The notes beneath the pieces were generated by a model, which saw only the letters and a program-made list of their open reading frames with translations, was not told where the DNA came from and made no database searches. This document shows, piece by piece, positions 1 to 9,200 of a stretch of 64,000 bases of DNA. Location of the stretch: contig NZ_JBLXIK010000001.1 of NCBI RefSeq assembly GCF_048269565.1, positions 124,001-188,000 on the forward strand, given 5' to 3'. Position numbers and translations under genes: made by a program. The first letter of the stretch is position 1. Each line of letters opens with the position of its first letter. Source of the DNA: Maricaulis sp048269565. Its GTDB lineage: Bacteria > Pseudomonadota > Alphaproteobacteria > Caulobacterales > Maricaulaceae.

Positions 1-18
1 TTTGTCGCGGCCGATTGA
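1..18 (+). CDS. C-terminal end of an upstream gene (possibly fabF), partial
   Basis: The first bases read FVAAD then TGA in frame 1. A different frame stays open up to a TGA at 45-47, which would overlap the mltG start as ATGA. One of these is probably the tail of the gene upstream of mltG. In relatives fabF (3-oxoacyl-ACP synthase II) commonly precedes mltG, so fabF is the guess, but five codons cannot prove it. Confidence 0.25.
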   Translation, partial: FVAAD

Positions 19-43
19 GTAGGCCGCTGTTCGGGATGGCTCC

Positions 44-1108
44 ATGAGTGACGTGAAAACGCCCAAGGCGACGGTCAACGCCAATGCAAAGCCCAAGGGC
101 GGCATCGGACGGGTGATCCTGTGGCTGTTTGTCAGCCTGCTGGTGCTGGCCCTGCTGGCGGCCGGCGCCGTCTATGGCGGCTATCGCTGGCTGCAGGCGG
201 AGTTTGCGCGTCCGGGACCTGCGCTTGAGGAAACCGTGATCACGCTGCCGCGCGGCGCCGGACTGGTGCGGATTTCCAGCGAGCTCGAGGCCGCCGGCCT
301 GGTGCGCGACGGCCGTCTGTTCCGCGCCGCCGTGACGCTTGATGGCGGTGATCGCGCCCTGCGCGCCGGCGAATATTCCGTGCCCGCCGCATCGAGCATG
401 GCGCAGATCTATGAATTGCTGCGCTCGGGACGCACGGTGCAGCACTCGGTCACCTTCGCCGAAGGCCTGACCAGCGCCATGATCGTCGCCGCGCTGCAGG
501 AGGCCGATGTCCTTACCGGTGAAGTCACGGAGATCCCCGCCGAGGGCACGATCCTGCCCGAAACCTATCTGGTCGATCGCGGCACCACGCGCCAGGCGGT
601 GATCGATCGCATGCTCGCAGCCCAGAGTGAACTCCTCGACGAACTCTGGCCGAACCGGGCCGAGAACCTGCCGTTTGAAACCCGCGAGGAGGCGATCATT
701 CTCGCCTCCGTCGTCGAGAAGGAGACCGGTGTCGCTTCGGAACGGCCGGAAGTCGCCGCCGTCTTCGTCAACCGGCTGCGCCGCGGCATGCGGCTGGAGA
801 GCGATCCGACCATCATCTACGGCATCACCGGCGGTGAGCCGCTCGGACGTGGCCTGCGCCGTTCCGAACTCGATAATGCCAACAACGCCTGGAACACCTA
901 TCAGATCAACGGTCTGCCACCGACGCCGATCGCCAATCCGGGGGCCGAATCCATCGCCGCCGTGCTCAATCCGGCCGAGAGCCGGGCGCTGTTCTTTGTC
1001 GCCGACGGCACCGGCGGACACGCCTTTGCCGCCACCTATGCCGAGCATCAGCGGAATGTCGCGCGCTGGCGCCAGATCGAGAGGGCCCGCCAGCGCGCGG
1101 GCGATTGA
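44..1108 (+). CDS. mltG: Endolytic murein transglycosylase MltG (YceG-like)
   Basis: Inner-membrane enzyme that cuts nascent peptidoglycan glycan strands and thereby helps end their polymerisation. The 354-residue protein has a short basic cytoplasmic N-terminus, one membrane segment at about residues 23-47, a LysM-like region, and a YceG catalytic domain. The conserved stretch ASVVEKETG carries the presumed catalytic Glu at residue 225, followed by the family motif ESDPTIIYGI. The length is normal for the family. The ATG at 44 fits the hydrophobic N-terminus. The next gene, yicC, starts one base after the stop, so the two are likely co-transcribed with gmk. Confidence 0.95.
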   Translation: MSDVKTPKATVNANAKPKGGIGRVILWLFVSLLVLALLAAGAVYGGYRWLQAEFARPGPALEETVITLPRGAGLVRISSELEAAGLVRDGRLFRAAVTLDGGDRALRAGEYSVPAASSMAQIYELLRSGRTVQHSVTFAEGLTSAMIVAALQEADVLTGEVTEIPAEGTILPETYLVDRGTTRQAVIDRMLAAQSELLDELWPNRAENLPFETREEAIILASVVEKETGVASERPEVAAVFVNRLRRGMRLESDPTIIYGITGGEPLGRGLRRSELDNANNAWNTYQINGLPPTPIANPGAESIAAVLNPAESRALFFVADGTGGHAFAATYAEHQRNVARWRQIERARQRAGD

Positions 1109-1109
1109 C

Positions 1110-1991
1110 ATGGCGCCACTATCCGGCATGACGGGCTTTGCCCGCACCGAGGCCAGTTTCGAGCAGTTCAGCTGGGTCTGGGAGGCGCGCAGCGTCAATG
1201 GCAAGGGGCTGGAGGCGCGCTTTCGCTTTCCCGGCGGCTATGAACGCCTCGAGGCCGCCGCGCGCGATCTCGCCAAGGCCCGCTTTGCCCGCGGCAATGT
1301 CCAGGCCAGCCTGACACTCAATCGCGATGCCGCCCAGGCGGCGCTGCGGATCGATACCCAACGCATCGACGCCATTCTCGCCGCCGCCGAGCCCTATGTC
1401 GTCAGCGGCCGGGTGCGCCCGGTCAGTTTCGACGGCTTGCTGGCGGTGCGCGGCGTGCTCGATGTCGAGGATCGCAGCGAGCCCGAGGATGCCGACGAGC
1501 TCGACGCGGCCCTGCTGGAGAGCCTGGCGCTGGCGCTGGATCATCTGCGTGATGTGCGCCTGGTCGAGGGCTGTGAATTGAAGGCCCTGCTCAGCGGCCA
1601 TGTCGACACCATCGAGGCGTTGACGCAGCAGGCCGAGACCAGCGCTGCGGTGCGGCTGGATGCGATCCGCGACCGCATTGCCGCCAAATATGCCGAACTG
1701 CTGCCGCAGGGGCTCGATCCGGAACGCCTCGCCACCGAGGCGGCCGCGATGGCGGTGAAGATGGATGTGCGCGAGGAACTCGACCGGCTGCACGCCCACA
1801 TCCGCGCTGCGCGTGAACTGCTCGACGCCGGTTCGCCGACCGGCCGCAAGCTCGACTTTCTGTCACAGGAGTTTAATCGCGAGGCAAACACTCTATGCTC
1901 CAAGTCCTCCGATTCTTCACTGACCCAGATTGGCCTCGCCATGAAAAACGCGGTCGACCAATTCAGGGAGCAGGTACAGAATGTCGAGTGA
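1110..1991 (+). CDS. yicC: YicC family endoribonuclease
   Basis: Member of the YicC/YloC family, now regarded as endoribonucleases and long known as a stationary-phase stress gene in E. coli. The 293-residue product begins MAPLSGMTGFAR, matching the family start SMTGFA. The C-terminal DUF1732 part has the typical run GRKLDFLSQEFNREANT. An open frame continues upstream to 627, but that part is a shadow of mltG. The ATG at 1110 lies two bases after the mltG stop codon ends at 1108, and the ATG at 1128 is a weaker alternative. It overlaps gmk by 11 bases, and yicC-gmk adjacency is common. Confidence 0.93.
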   Translation: MAPLSGMTGFARTEASFEQFSWVWEARSVNGKGLEARFRFPGGYERLEAAARDLAKARFARGNVQASLTLNRDAAQAALRIDTQRIDAILAAAEPYVVSGRVRPVSFDGLLAVRGVLDVEDRSEPEDADELDAALLESLALALDHLRDVRLVEGCELKALLSGHVDTIEALTQQAETSAAVRLDAIRDRIAAKYAELLPQGLDPERLATEAAAMAVKMDVREELDRLHAHIRAARELLDAGSPTGRKLDFLSQEFNREANTLCSKSSDSSLTQIGLAMKNAVDQFREQVQNVE

Positions 1992-2634
1992 CGGACATCC
2001 ACCGATCTTTCGCGGCGGCCGCCGCGGTGTGCTTCTGGCGCTGTCGAGCCCGTCGGGTGCCGGCAAGACGACACTGTCCAAACGCCTGCTGAGCCAGAAT
2101 CCGGATGTCGTGCTGTCGGTCTCGACCACGACGCGCCAGCCGCGCCCCGGCGAGGTGGACGGGCAGGACTACAATTTCGTCAGCGTCGAAGACTTCAAGG
2201 CCCAGATTGAGGCCGGTGATTTCTTCGAATGGGCCGAGGTGTTCGGACGCTATTACGGCACCCCGAAATCGCTGGTGCTGGATGCCATCGATGATGGCCG
2301 CGACGTGATCTTCGATATCGACTGGCAGGGCGCCCAGGCGCTGGCGGCGCAGGCGCCGGAGGATACGGTGCGGATCTTCATCCTGCCGCCCTCGCTGGAT
2401 CTGCTTGAGGACCGTCTCTCCAAGCGCGGCCAGGACACGCCGGAAATCATCCGCGATCGCATGGCCCGGGCCAAGGACGAGATCAGCCACTGGCACGAAT
2501 ACGATTATGTCATCGTCAATGATGATTTCGCCCGCGCTCTCGACAAGCTCAACCAGATCCTGCACGCCGAACGCCTCAAGCGCTCGCGTCACCCCTGGCT
2601 GGACGGCTTTGTCGACGCGCTCATGTCCGAGTAG
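1981..2634 (+). CDS. gmk: Guanylate kinase
   Basis: Cytoplasmic enzyme that phosphorylates GMP to GDP with ATP, needed for GTP, dGTP and (p)ppGpp pools. The 217-residue protein has a P-loop SGAGKTT at about residues 25-31, the GMP-binding stretch TTTRQPRPGEVDGQDY, and DIDWQGAQAL, a strong family marker. It starts inside the end of yicC (11-base overlap), suggesting translational coupling. Its 3' end overlaps the convergent rsmA end by 14 bases. Confidence 0.97.
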   Translation: MSSDGHPPIFRGGRRGVLLALSSPSGAGKTTLSKRLLSQNPDVVLSVSTTTRQPRPGEVDGQDYNFVSVEDFKAQIEAGDFFEWAEVFGRYYGTPKSLVLDAIDDGRDVIFDIDWQGAQALAAQAPEDTVRIFILPPSLDLLEDRLSKRGQDTPEIIRDRMARAKDEISHWHEYDYVIVNDDFARALDKLNQILHAERLKRSRHPWLDGFVDALMSE

Positions 2635-3481
2635 GGCGCGCCGAGCGCCAGGCCGTGGCCAGCGCCTGGAAGCCCGCAATATCAATCGTCTCTGCTCGGG
2701 CACCGGGCTCGAGCCCGGCGGCCATGATCAGATCTTCGGTCGAGGCTGTCGTCTGGCTTGCCGCCTGCGCCAGGCTGCGCCGCAAGGTCTTGCGCCGTTG
2801 GCCGAAGGCCGAGGCGGTGACGGTGCCGAGCGCCTGCAGATCGGTGAAGCGCTGGCCGTCGGGCAGGGGATCGAGCATCACGACAGCCGATTCGACCTTT
2901 GGCGGCGGGGTGAAAGCCTGGGCCGGGATCTTCATCACTATCTGGGCTGAACACACCGATTGGGTCAGGATGGCGAGGCGGCCATAGGCCTTGTCGCCGA
3001 CCGGCGCGACGATGCGGTCGGCAACCTCGCGCTGGAACATCAGGACTGCGCGGCGCCACCAGATTGGCTGCGCCTGCAGCCATTTGATCAGCAGGATCGT
3101 GCCGACATTATAGGGCAGGTTGGACAGGATGACCCGGTCCTCGCCGCTCATCACCGCGGTCTCGTCAATCGTCAGCCCGTCGGCTTCCAGCACGGTGAGG
3201 CGGCCCGGATACGCCGCGGAGATTTCCTCCAGCGCCGGCAGGAAACGCGCATCTTTCTCCACCAGGGTGAGATGGCGGGCGCCGGCGCCGAGAATCGCGC
3301 GCGTCAGACCGCCCGGGCCGGGCCCGATCTCGATCGCGTGGCTGTCGGACATATCACCGGCGAAGCTGGCGATCTTGGCGGTCAGGTTGAGATCGAGCAG
3401 GAAATGCTGGCCGAAGGATTTTTTCGCCGCCAGGTCATGGCGGGCGATGACATCGCGCAGCGGAGGTAGCGGATCGGTCAT
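2621..3481 (-). CDS. rsmA: 16S rRNA dimethyladenosine transferase RsmA (KsgA)
   Basis: Methylates two adjacent adenines (A1518 and A1519, E. coli numbering) in the 3' terminal hairpin of 16S rRNA late in 30S assembly, using S-adenosylmethionine. The 286-residue product shows KKSFGQHFL near the N-terminus, the SAM-binding loop EIGPGPGGLT at about residue 51, and the catalytic NLPYNVGT motif (N-L-P-Y). It is the last gene of the minus-strand cluster. Its ATG overlaps the pdxA stop as ATGA. pdxA-rsmA pairing is a classic arrangement. Confidence 0.97.
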   Translation of the reverse strand: MTDPLPPLRDVIARHDLAAKKSFGQHFLLDLNLTAKIASFAGDMSDSHAIEIGPGPGGLTRAILGAGARHLTLVEKDARFLPALEEISAAYPGRLTVLEADGLTIDETAVMSGEDRVILSNLPYNVGTILLIKWLQAQPIWWRRAVLMFQREVADRIVAPVGDKAYGRLAILTQSVCSAQIVMKIPAQAFTPPPKVESAVVMLDPLPDGQRFTDLQALGTVTASAFGQRRKTLRRSLAQAASQTTASTEDLIMAAGLEPGARAETIDIAGFQALATAWRSARPTRT

Positions 3482-4494
3482 GCGCGGTGTCCGGCGATTT
3501 CAGCGGCGGCATCAAGGGCTGCCAGCAGGCTGTCGGCGCGGGCAAGGCCCCGGCCGGCAATGTCGAAGGCGGTGCCGTGATCGGGCGAGGTGCGCACGAT
3601 CGGCAGGCCCAGCGTGATGTTGACGCCGCCATGGAAATCCAGCGTCTTGACCGGGATCAGGCCCTGATCGTGATAGAGGCAGATCGCGGCGTCATAACCG
3701 GCCCGTGCCTCGGCATGGAACATGGTGTCCGGTGGCAGCGCATCGGTGATGGCGATGCCCTCGGCGCGCAGGCGGGCCGCAGCGGGATTGATGATCTCGA
3801 TCTCCTCGCGCCCGAGCGAGCCGCCTTCGCCCGCATGCGGGTTGAGACCGGCCAGGGCGAGACGGGGCTGGGCAATGCCGAAATCCTGGCGCAGGGCCGC
3901 GTGCGTCAGCCGCGCCATGTGCTCAATGCGGGGGGCGGAGAGACCGGCGACCGCCTGGGCCAGCGGTTCGTGGATCGAGGTCAGCACGACGCGCAGGCCG
4001 CCGCCGGCCAGCATCATGGCCGGGCCGCGCGGTCCGTCGACGCCATGGTCGCGGGTGAGCTCGGCGAGGAATTCGGTATGGCCTGGAAAGCTGAAGCCCG
4101 CCTCATACATCACGGATTTCGCGATCGGTGCGGTCACCAAAGCGCTGGACTCGCCGCTCAGGCACAATCCGACGGCGGCCTCGATACACGCCTTGACACA
4201 GGCGGCATTGCGCGCGGCGGGCCGGCCGGCAATGGCGGGAACTTCAAGCCGGAGCGGGGCGGCCAGCACCGGCAGGCCGGTGCCGAAGGCGGAATTGGCT
4301 TCAGCGAGTGAATTGATTTCGACCGGCGGCGGCAGATCAAGCTGCCGTGCGCTGGCACGCAGCACTTCGGCGGCGCCGACACAGACAAAGGTGAACGCTC
4401 CGGATCGACGTTGTGACCAGGCCTTGAGGATGATTTCCGGGCCGATACCAGCCGGATCACCCATCGAAATGACGACAGGTGAGGCGCCAGTCAT
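3478..4494 (-). CDS. pdxA: 4-hydroxythreonine-4-phosphate dehydrogenase PdxA
   Basis: NAD-dependent oxidation of 4-phosphohydroxy-L-threonine in the DXP-dependent route to pyridoxal phosphate. The 338-residue protein starts with VVISMGDPAGIGPEI and has the conserved FPGHTEFLAEL, GLNPHAGEGG and CLYHDQGLIPVKTL segments; the His residues in these motifs bind the divalent metal. Length is typical. The start codon shares one base with the surA stop (TAATG), and the end overlaps rsmA, so the three genes are tightly coupled. Confidence 0.97.
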   Translation of the reverse strand: MTGASPVVISMGDPAGIGPEIILKAWSQRRSGAFTFVCVGAAEVLRASARQLDLPPPVEINSLAEANSAFGTGLPVLAAPLRLEVPAIAGRPAARNAACVKACIEAAVGLCLSGESSALVTAPIAKSVMYEAGFSFPGHTEFLAELTRDHGVDGPRGPAMMLAGGGLRVVLTSIHEPLAQAVAGLSAPRIEHMARLTHAALRQDFGIAQPRLALAGLNPHAGEGGSLGREEIEIINPAAARLRAEGIAITDALPPDTMFHAEARAGYDAAICLYHDQGLIPVKTLDFHGGVNITLGLPIVRTSPDHGTAFDIAGRGLARADSLLAALDAAAEIAGHRA

Positions 4495-5768
4495 TACTCG
4501 CGGATCTCGACCGTACCGTCGCGGCGCAAATCCCTGAGCCAGCGGCGCGAGTGCAGGGAGAGCTGCTGGCCGCGCAATTGCGATTCCAGATCATCCCGGC
4601 TGGGCACGCCCGGTCCGGTGATTGTGCGTTCGCAGACGATCAGGCCCTGCAGTCCGGCTGCGGTCTGCAGCACGCCGGTATTCTCGCCTTCGCGCAGGGG
4701 CGTCAGGGCATTCCGGACCTGCGGCAGCAGCGAATCGGCCCCGATGGCCCCGAGAGGCGTGACAACGGCACCCGGGACACGGCTTGCGGCAGCCTCGGCC
4801 TCGGAACAGGTCGGGTTGGCCGCCAGCGCGGTGCTCAGGGCGGCGTTGGTGCCAGGCTCGACAGCGCTGGCCGGAACAGTGATCTGCACGAGGTCGAATT
4901 GCAGGGTCGTTGTGCCATCGCGGGCGGCAACCAGGGCAATGATGGTGAAGCCACCCGGCACGCGCACCGGATTGGACAGGGCAGCGCCGCCACGGCTCTG
5001 GGAATATTGCTGCATCAGCTGAGGGATGATGGCCGCGACTTCAGGCGGCAATTGCGAGGCGACGATCCAGCCGATATCGCCGCCATTGGCGGCCGATGGC
5101 GCGTCGGAATACTGGCGCGCCAGATCCGGGAAGGGCGCGCCGCGCTGCAGCTGGTCCATCACGGCGATGACGCGCTGCACGGTTTCCTCCTCGGCATTGA
5201 CGTTGGGAATTTCGAAGAACATTTCGAAAATCCGGAATTGCGGCTGGGAGGCACTGGCGGCGAGGCGCTCCAGGGCCATTTCGATCTGCTGGTCACTGAT
5301 GCGGATGCGCGAGCCATAGCGGCCATTGACGAGGACCTGCCAGGCGATTTCCGCCTCAAGCTGGTGCCGCAGGGTCGAGACATCAACGCCGGACCGTTCC
5401 AGATCGCCGACAATGGCGTCAATCGTGGTGTTGTTGCGGTCAGCGAGGTCCTGGATCGACTGGTTGATCTCTTCGTCCGTGACCTCGATGTCATACTCGC
5501 GCGCGGCCTGCAATTGCAGGTTTTCGTCCACCAGACCGCGGATCGCCTGACTCTGGATCTGGGCCAGGGTGGCCGGGTCAATCTGGGTCATGCCGGTCGA
5601 GGCAATGATCAGCCGCATACGATTGCGAACGTCCACCGTAGTGATCGGTTGATCATTCACAAGCGCGGCAACGCCCTCGGTCGATTGTGCCAGGGCGCCA
5701 GGCGCCGCTATCACGAGCAGGGACGCCATAAACGCCAGTACTAGGTTTTTAACGGGTGTCATAAACAT
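4494..5768 (-). CDS. surA: Periplasmic chaperone and peptidyl-prolyl isomerase SurA
   Basis: Periplasmic chaperone that escorts outer-membrane proteins, including LptD, to the BAM complex. A signal peptide (residues 1-28, ending GALAQ) is followed by a SurA N-terminal chaperone domain (about 29-180) and a parvulin-type domain (about 185-300, with FPDLARQYSDAPSAANGGDIGW). A C-terminal tail follows. At 424 residues it is close to the family norm, although only one parvulin domain is clear. ATG 5768 or ATG 5762 could start it. lptD-surA-pdxA-rsmA matches the E. coli order. Confidence 0.93.
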   Translation of the reverse strand: MFMTPVKNLVLAFMASLLVIAAPGALAQSTEGVAALVNDQPITTVDVRNRMRLIIASTGMTQIDPATLAQIQSQAIRGLVDENLQLQAAREYDIEVTDEEINQSIQDLADRNNTTIDAIVGDLERSGVDVSTLRHQLEAEIAWQVLVNGRYGSRIRISDQQIEMALERLAASASQPQFRIFEMFFEIPNVNAEEETVQRVIAVMDQLQRGAPFPDLARQYSDAPSAANGGDIGWIVASQLPPEVAAIIPQLMQQYSQSRGGAALSNPVRVPGGFTIIALVAARDGTTTLQFDLVQITVPASAVEPGTNAALSTALAANPTCSEAEAAASRVPGAVVTPLGAIGADSLLPQVRNALTPLREGENTGVLQTAAGLQGLIVCERTITGPGVPSRDDLESQLRGQQLSLHSRRWLRDLRRDGTVEIRE

Positions 5769-5835
5769 TCGCTATCCGGTTCCGCGCGGAACATTACCCA
5801 AAGACGCTGCCGGTGCAATCGCCCGGCACTGTAGT

Positions 5836-8019
5836 TTAGTCAGGACTCATACCACCGAGGGTGAACAGGGTGATGCGAATCTGGATCGATTCAGACGGTC
5901 CGAGCAGTGCGATGAGTTCGTCCTCGCGCTGATAGACGATGTCGAGCTCGGTGCATTCGTCGGCATAGCGGAAGCCGGCCGTCGTCAATCGTGAATAGTC
6001 GCGATCGAGGTCACGGACCGTGCTGCCGATGGCGCTCCAGCGGTCGGTCAGGCGGACTTCGAAATTGGCTCGCGCCTCGCGCTGATCCGAACGGGTGCCG
6101 TCGTCATCGCTGACTTCCATATAGCTGATCTGGCCGGTGAAGCGGTCGCTCGTATAGCCAAAGCCGACATCGACGCGATTGATGTCGCCGTCCATGGCGT
6201 CGAGGCGGGTCTGCAGTTCGGCCTCAAAGCCGGCAATCTCGATCGAGCCGGCGACGATATAGTCGGATTCATCCTCATACAGGCCGCTGCCGGCCGAGAA
6301 GACCGGATCGCCATCGAGCCGGTAGCTCTGGCCGAGGAAAAGACTGGCCAGCGCGCTCTCGCCCCATTGCGCGGTTGTGCGCATGCCATAGCTGACACGT
6401 TGTCCCGGCTCCCACAGGTCAAAGCCTGCAGCCCGGTCGGCCTCGAACAACAGGCTCTCGTCGAGATCGAGCGAGATGCTGTCTTCATTGTAAACGCGGT
6501 CCGCCTCGGGATCATCGGAGGCGATAACCGCCGAGATCACCGGTTCGATGATCCAGTCGACCGTCTCGCCGGCACGATAAAACGGCCAGCTGAATTCGGT
6601 GCCGGCGAGTGCGAGCTGACGCGAGAAACTGTCTTCGCTCTCGGCATAGGTGGCCGGCAGGTCGTTGAAGGAATAGGTGTCGCTGCGCGCATAGGCAAAG
6701 GGTTCCACCACGATGCCACTGGCGCTGACCCAGCGGGCACGCCAGTCTGCGGTGACACTGGCGCGGGCATAGTCGGTTCCGAGCTGGCGTTCGAGCATGA
6801 CGGCACTGCCGCCCAGCTTGACCCGGCCCCAGGCGCCGGGCGCGTTGAATACGCGCTCATAATTGAACATCGGCGCAATTGTCGGGATGGTGTCGTCATC
6901 CTCGTTCTCGCGCAGGCTCTGATAGTCCGCCGCGATCAGGGAGCCATAGCTGTTGCGTGTACGTCCCTCGACATAGACCTGGCTGACCAGACGCCGGTTG
7001 CCGCCCTCGATCGGGGCACCGCGGTCGCGGTCGATTTCGGAAAAGTCATAGCGCCGCAAATGCAGGTCATCGGAGGCGCGCTGGATGCCGAAACCCCAAC
7101 GCCAGTCGGGATTGATGTCCCACTGGCCGCCGCCGAACAGGTGCCAGCGCCAGGTCTCGTCGCCGTAACGGTCGCCATCGCTGTCGATTTCGGCCTCATG
7201 GGTGATACTGCCCTCGAAGGCCATCTCGCCCGACCAGAAGCGCTTGCGGTACTCGGTGAAGAGCAGCGGATTGACATTGGTCATCACGCGCGGCGCCAGG
7301 GTGATGTCCTGCGACGGCGAGATCGCCCAGTAGTAAGGCTGCTGATACGAAAAGCCGAGCCGCGAGGAAACGCTGAAGCCCGGGAAGAGCAGGCCGCTAT
7401 GGCGCTCGGCCGACGGGTCCGGATGGGCGAAGACGGGCGAGTAGAGCACCGGCACGCCCATCACTTCAAACCGGGCATCGCGATAATAGATCATCTGCTC
7501 GTCGGGATCCTGGATCACCTGACGGGCGCGCAGGCGCCATGTCGGCTCGGCCTCGCCATCTTCGCACAGCTGGCAGGCCGTGTAGTAGGCGTCCTCCAGC
7601 TGCATGCCGCCATTGCTTTGACGAATCGCGGCGGCGGCAGCCATCTGGCCGTTGTTTTCCAGCATGGTCGCAAACCCGAGCGCCAGGCCGGCCGACATTT
7701 CCGAATCAAGCTCGACCTCGTCGGCATATTGCGGGTAGGGGCCTTGCCCGTGAATCACGACATTGCCGCGGGCGATGATGCGATTCAGCTCGGGATGGTA
7801 TTCGAGCTCGTCGGCATAGAGGGTCCGGCCGCTCTGGCGCGCGCGCACATGCCCGGTGGCCAGGAAGCCGGCGCCATTGCCGAGGTCCTCGAGCCTGTCC
7901 GCTTCCAGATAAACCGGCGCATCATCCGCTTCCGGTGCTTGGGCCAGGGCCGCAGGCGACAGGGCGAGCACGCTCGAGCTCATCAATACAGCCGCGAGAC
8001 GGCTAAACTGCGACGCCAT
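5836..8019 (-). CDS. lptD: LPS assembly protein LptD
   Basis: Outer-membrane beta-barrel that, with LptE, inserts lipopolysaccharide into the outer leaflet. The 727-residue protein begins with a signal peptide ending PAALAQ (about residue 27), then an OstA/LptA-like N-terminal domain (roughly 35-150, with YLEADRLEDLGNGAGF). A long C-terminal barrel rich in alternating aromatic strands follows. Two cysteines sit close together at YYTACQLCEDGE. Placement between lptG and surA supports the call. An 80-base gap separates it from lptG. Confidence 0.95.
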   Translation of the reverse strand: MASQFSRLAAVLMSSSVLALSPAALAQAPEADDAPVYLEADRLEDLGNGAGFLATGHVRARQSGRTLYADELEYHPELNRIIARGNVVIHGQGPYPQYADEVELDSEMSAGLALGFATMLENNGQMAAAAAIRQSNGGMQLEDAYYTACQLCEDGEAEPTWRLRARQVIQDPDEQMIYYRDARFEVMGVPVLYSPVFAHPDPSAERHSGLLFPGFSVSSRLGFSYQQPYYWAISPSQDITLAPRVMTNVNPLLFTEYRKRFWSGEMAFEGSITHEAEIDSDGDRYGDETWRWHLFGGGQWDINPDWRWGFGIQRASDDLHLRRYDFSEIDRDRGAPIEGGNRRLVSQVYVEGRTRNSYGSLIAADYQSLRENEDDDTIPTIAPMFNYERVFNAPGAWGRVKLGGSAVMLERQLGTDYARASVTADWRARWVSASGIVVEPFAYARSDTYSFNDLPATYAESEDSFSRQLALAGTEFSWPFYRAGETVDWIIEPVISAVIASDDPEADRVYNEDSISLDLDESLLFEADRAAGFDLWEPGQRVSYGMRTTAQWGESALASLFLGQSYRLDGDPVFSAGSGLYEDESDYIVAGSIEIAGFEAELQTRLDAMDGDINRVDVGFGYTSDRFTGQISYMEVSDDDGTRSDQREARANFEVRLTDRWSAIGSTVRDLDRDYSRLTTAGFRYADECTELDIVYQREDELIALLGPSESIQIRITLFTLGGMSPD

Positions 8020-8099
8020 GCGTCACTCCTTGTCTGACCCGGCCAGGTTCGAATACCGGCCTTTATGACTAACGGAACCGGTCGCGGTCGTCCATCGCG

Positions 8100-9197
8100 T
8101 CATCCGTCTTCGGTCGAGGCGATATAGCTCATGGCCAGCAGCGCGGTAAGCGCCGGTGCTGCCCAGGCCGCAGTAGCGGCCGGAAGCGCGCCGGTTGCCC
8201 CCATGGAGCCGAGGACTTCCTGCAGGAAGAACATCAGGAAACCGGCCAGTCCGCCGGCCAGCGCAAAGGCGGCGGCGCCGCCCAGGCGGTGCAGTCTCAG
8301 CGTCGCCGCAGCGGCGATCAGGGTGGCGGCCAGCAAGGTCAGCGGCAGCGCCAGCAGCCGATGCAGGCGCAATTGATAACGTTCGGTGGCGAGGCCGGCC
8401 TCATGCGCCGAATCGATCAGGCCGGGCAGGTCCCAGACCGAAACCCCGTCCGGTGAACGCGAGCGTTCAAACAGGGCCTGGCGGTTGATCAGGGTCGGGA
8501 TTGTTACCAGGCCCAGCTGCAGCGCGGCGCTGTTGGGTGTGCGCTCGACCGCTTCGGTGACTTCCCAGAAACCGTCGCGCAGGCTGGCACTGCCGGCATC
8601 GATCCGCCGCTCCAGGCGTGGCACGCCCTGCGGATCGACCGAGAAATACATGAAGGCCGGCGTCATCAGGCGCTGGCTGTCCTCGTCGAGCGACAGGGCC
8701 GCAATCACGGTGAATCCATCGAGATTGGTCTCGCGCAGCCAGACCGGCTGCTCGACATCGGGGCTGCGTCGCACATCCATCAGCGCATCGCGGCGGCGCT
8801 CAAACTCGGCATTGCCGGCCGAGCCGAGCGGATTGAGCGCCAGCGCGCCGACCAGGCCGCCAGCGACCGCCAGGGCGATCGGGGCCGACAGGATGCGCCA
8901 GGCTGACATGCCCGAGGCGCGCATCACGATCAGCTCGCTGGAGCGGTTGAGCCGGAACAGCGAGGTCAGGACGCCAAACAGGAAGACGAAGGGCAGGGTG
9001 GTTTCAATCAGTGACGGCGTCTTCAGCAGGGTCAGGCCGAGCAGGTCGAGCGAGCCGATATTGATCCGCGTGCCGATCGAGCGCGATTGCTCGACGAAAT
9101 CGACCAGGATGATGACGGTACTGATCACCAGCAGGGCGAGGCCCAGCCCGACCAGGGTCTGGGCCATCATGTAACGGTTCAGGCGGCTGAAGGGCAT
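8100..9197 (-). CDS. lptG: LPS export ABC transporter permease LptG
   Basis: One of two inner-membrane permeases of the LptB2FG exporter that extracts LPS and passes it to LptC. The 365-residue protein has a first membrane helix with the LptG/LptF pattern near YMMAQTLVGLGLALLVIS, two more N-terminal helices, a periplasmic beta-jellyroll domain (about residues 130-260), and three C-terminal helices. It follows lptF after a three-base gap. Confidence 0.94.
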   Translation of the reverse strand: MPFSRLNRYMMAQTLVGLGLALLVISTVIILVDFVEQSRSIGTRINIGSLDLLGLTLLKTPSLIETTLPFVFLFGVLTSLFRLNRSSELIVMRASGMSAWRILSAPIALAVAGGLVGALALNPLGSAGNAEFERRRDALMDVRRSPDVEQPVWLRETNLDGFTVIAALSLDEDSQRLMTPAFMYFSVDPQGVPRLERRIDAGSASLRDGFWEVTEAVERTPNSAALQLGLVTIPTLINRQALFERSRSPDGVSVWDLPGLIDSAHEAGLATERYQLRLHRLLALPLTLLAATLIAAAATLRLHRLGGAAAFALAGGLAGFLMFFLQEVLGSMGATGALPAATAAWAAPALTALLAMSYIASTEDG

Positions 9198-9200
9198 GGC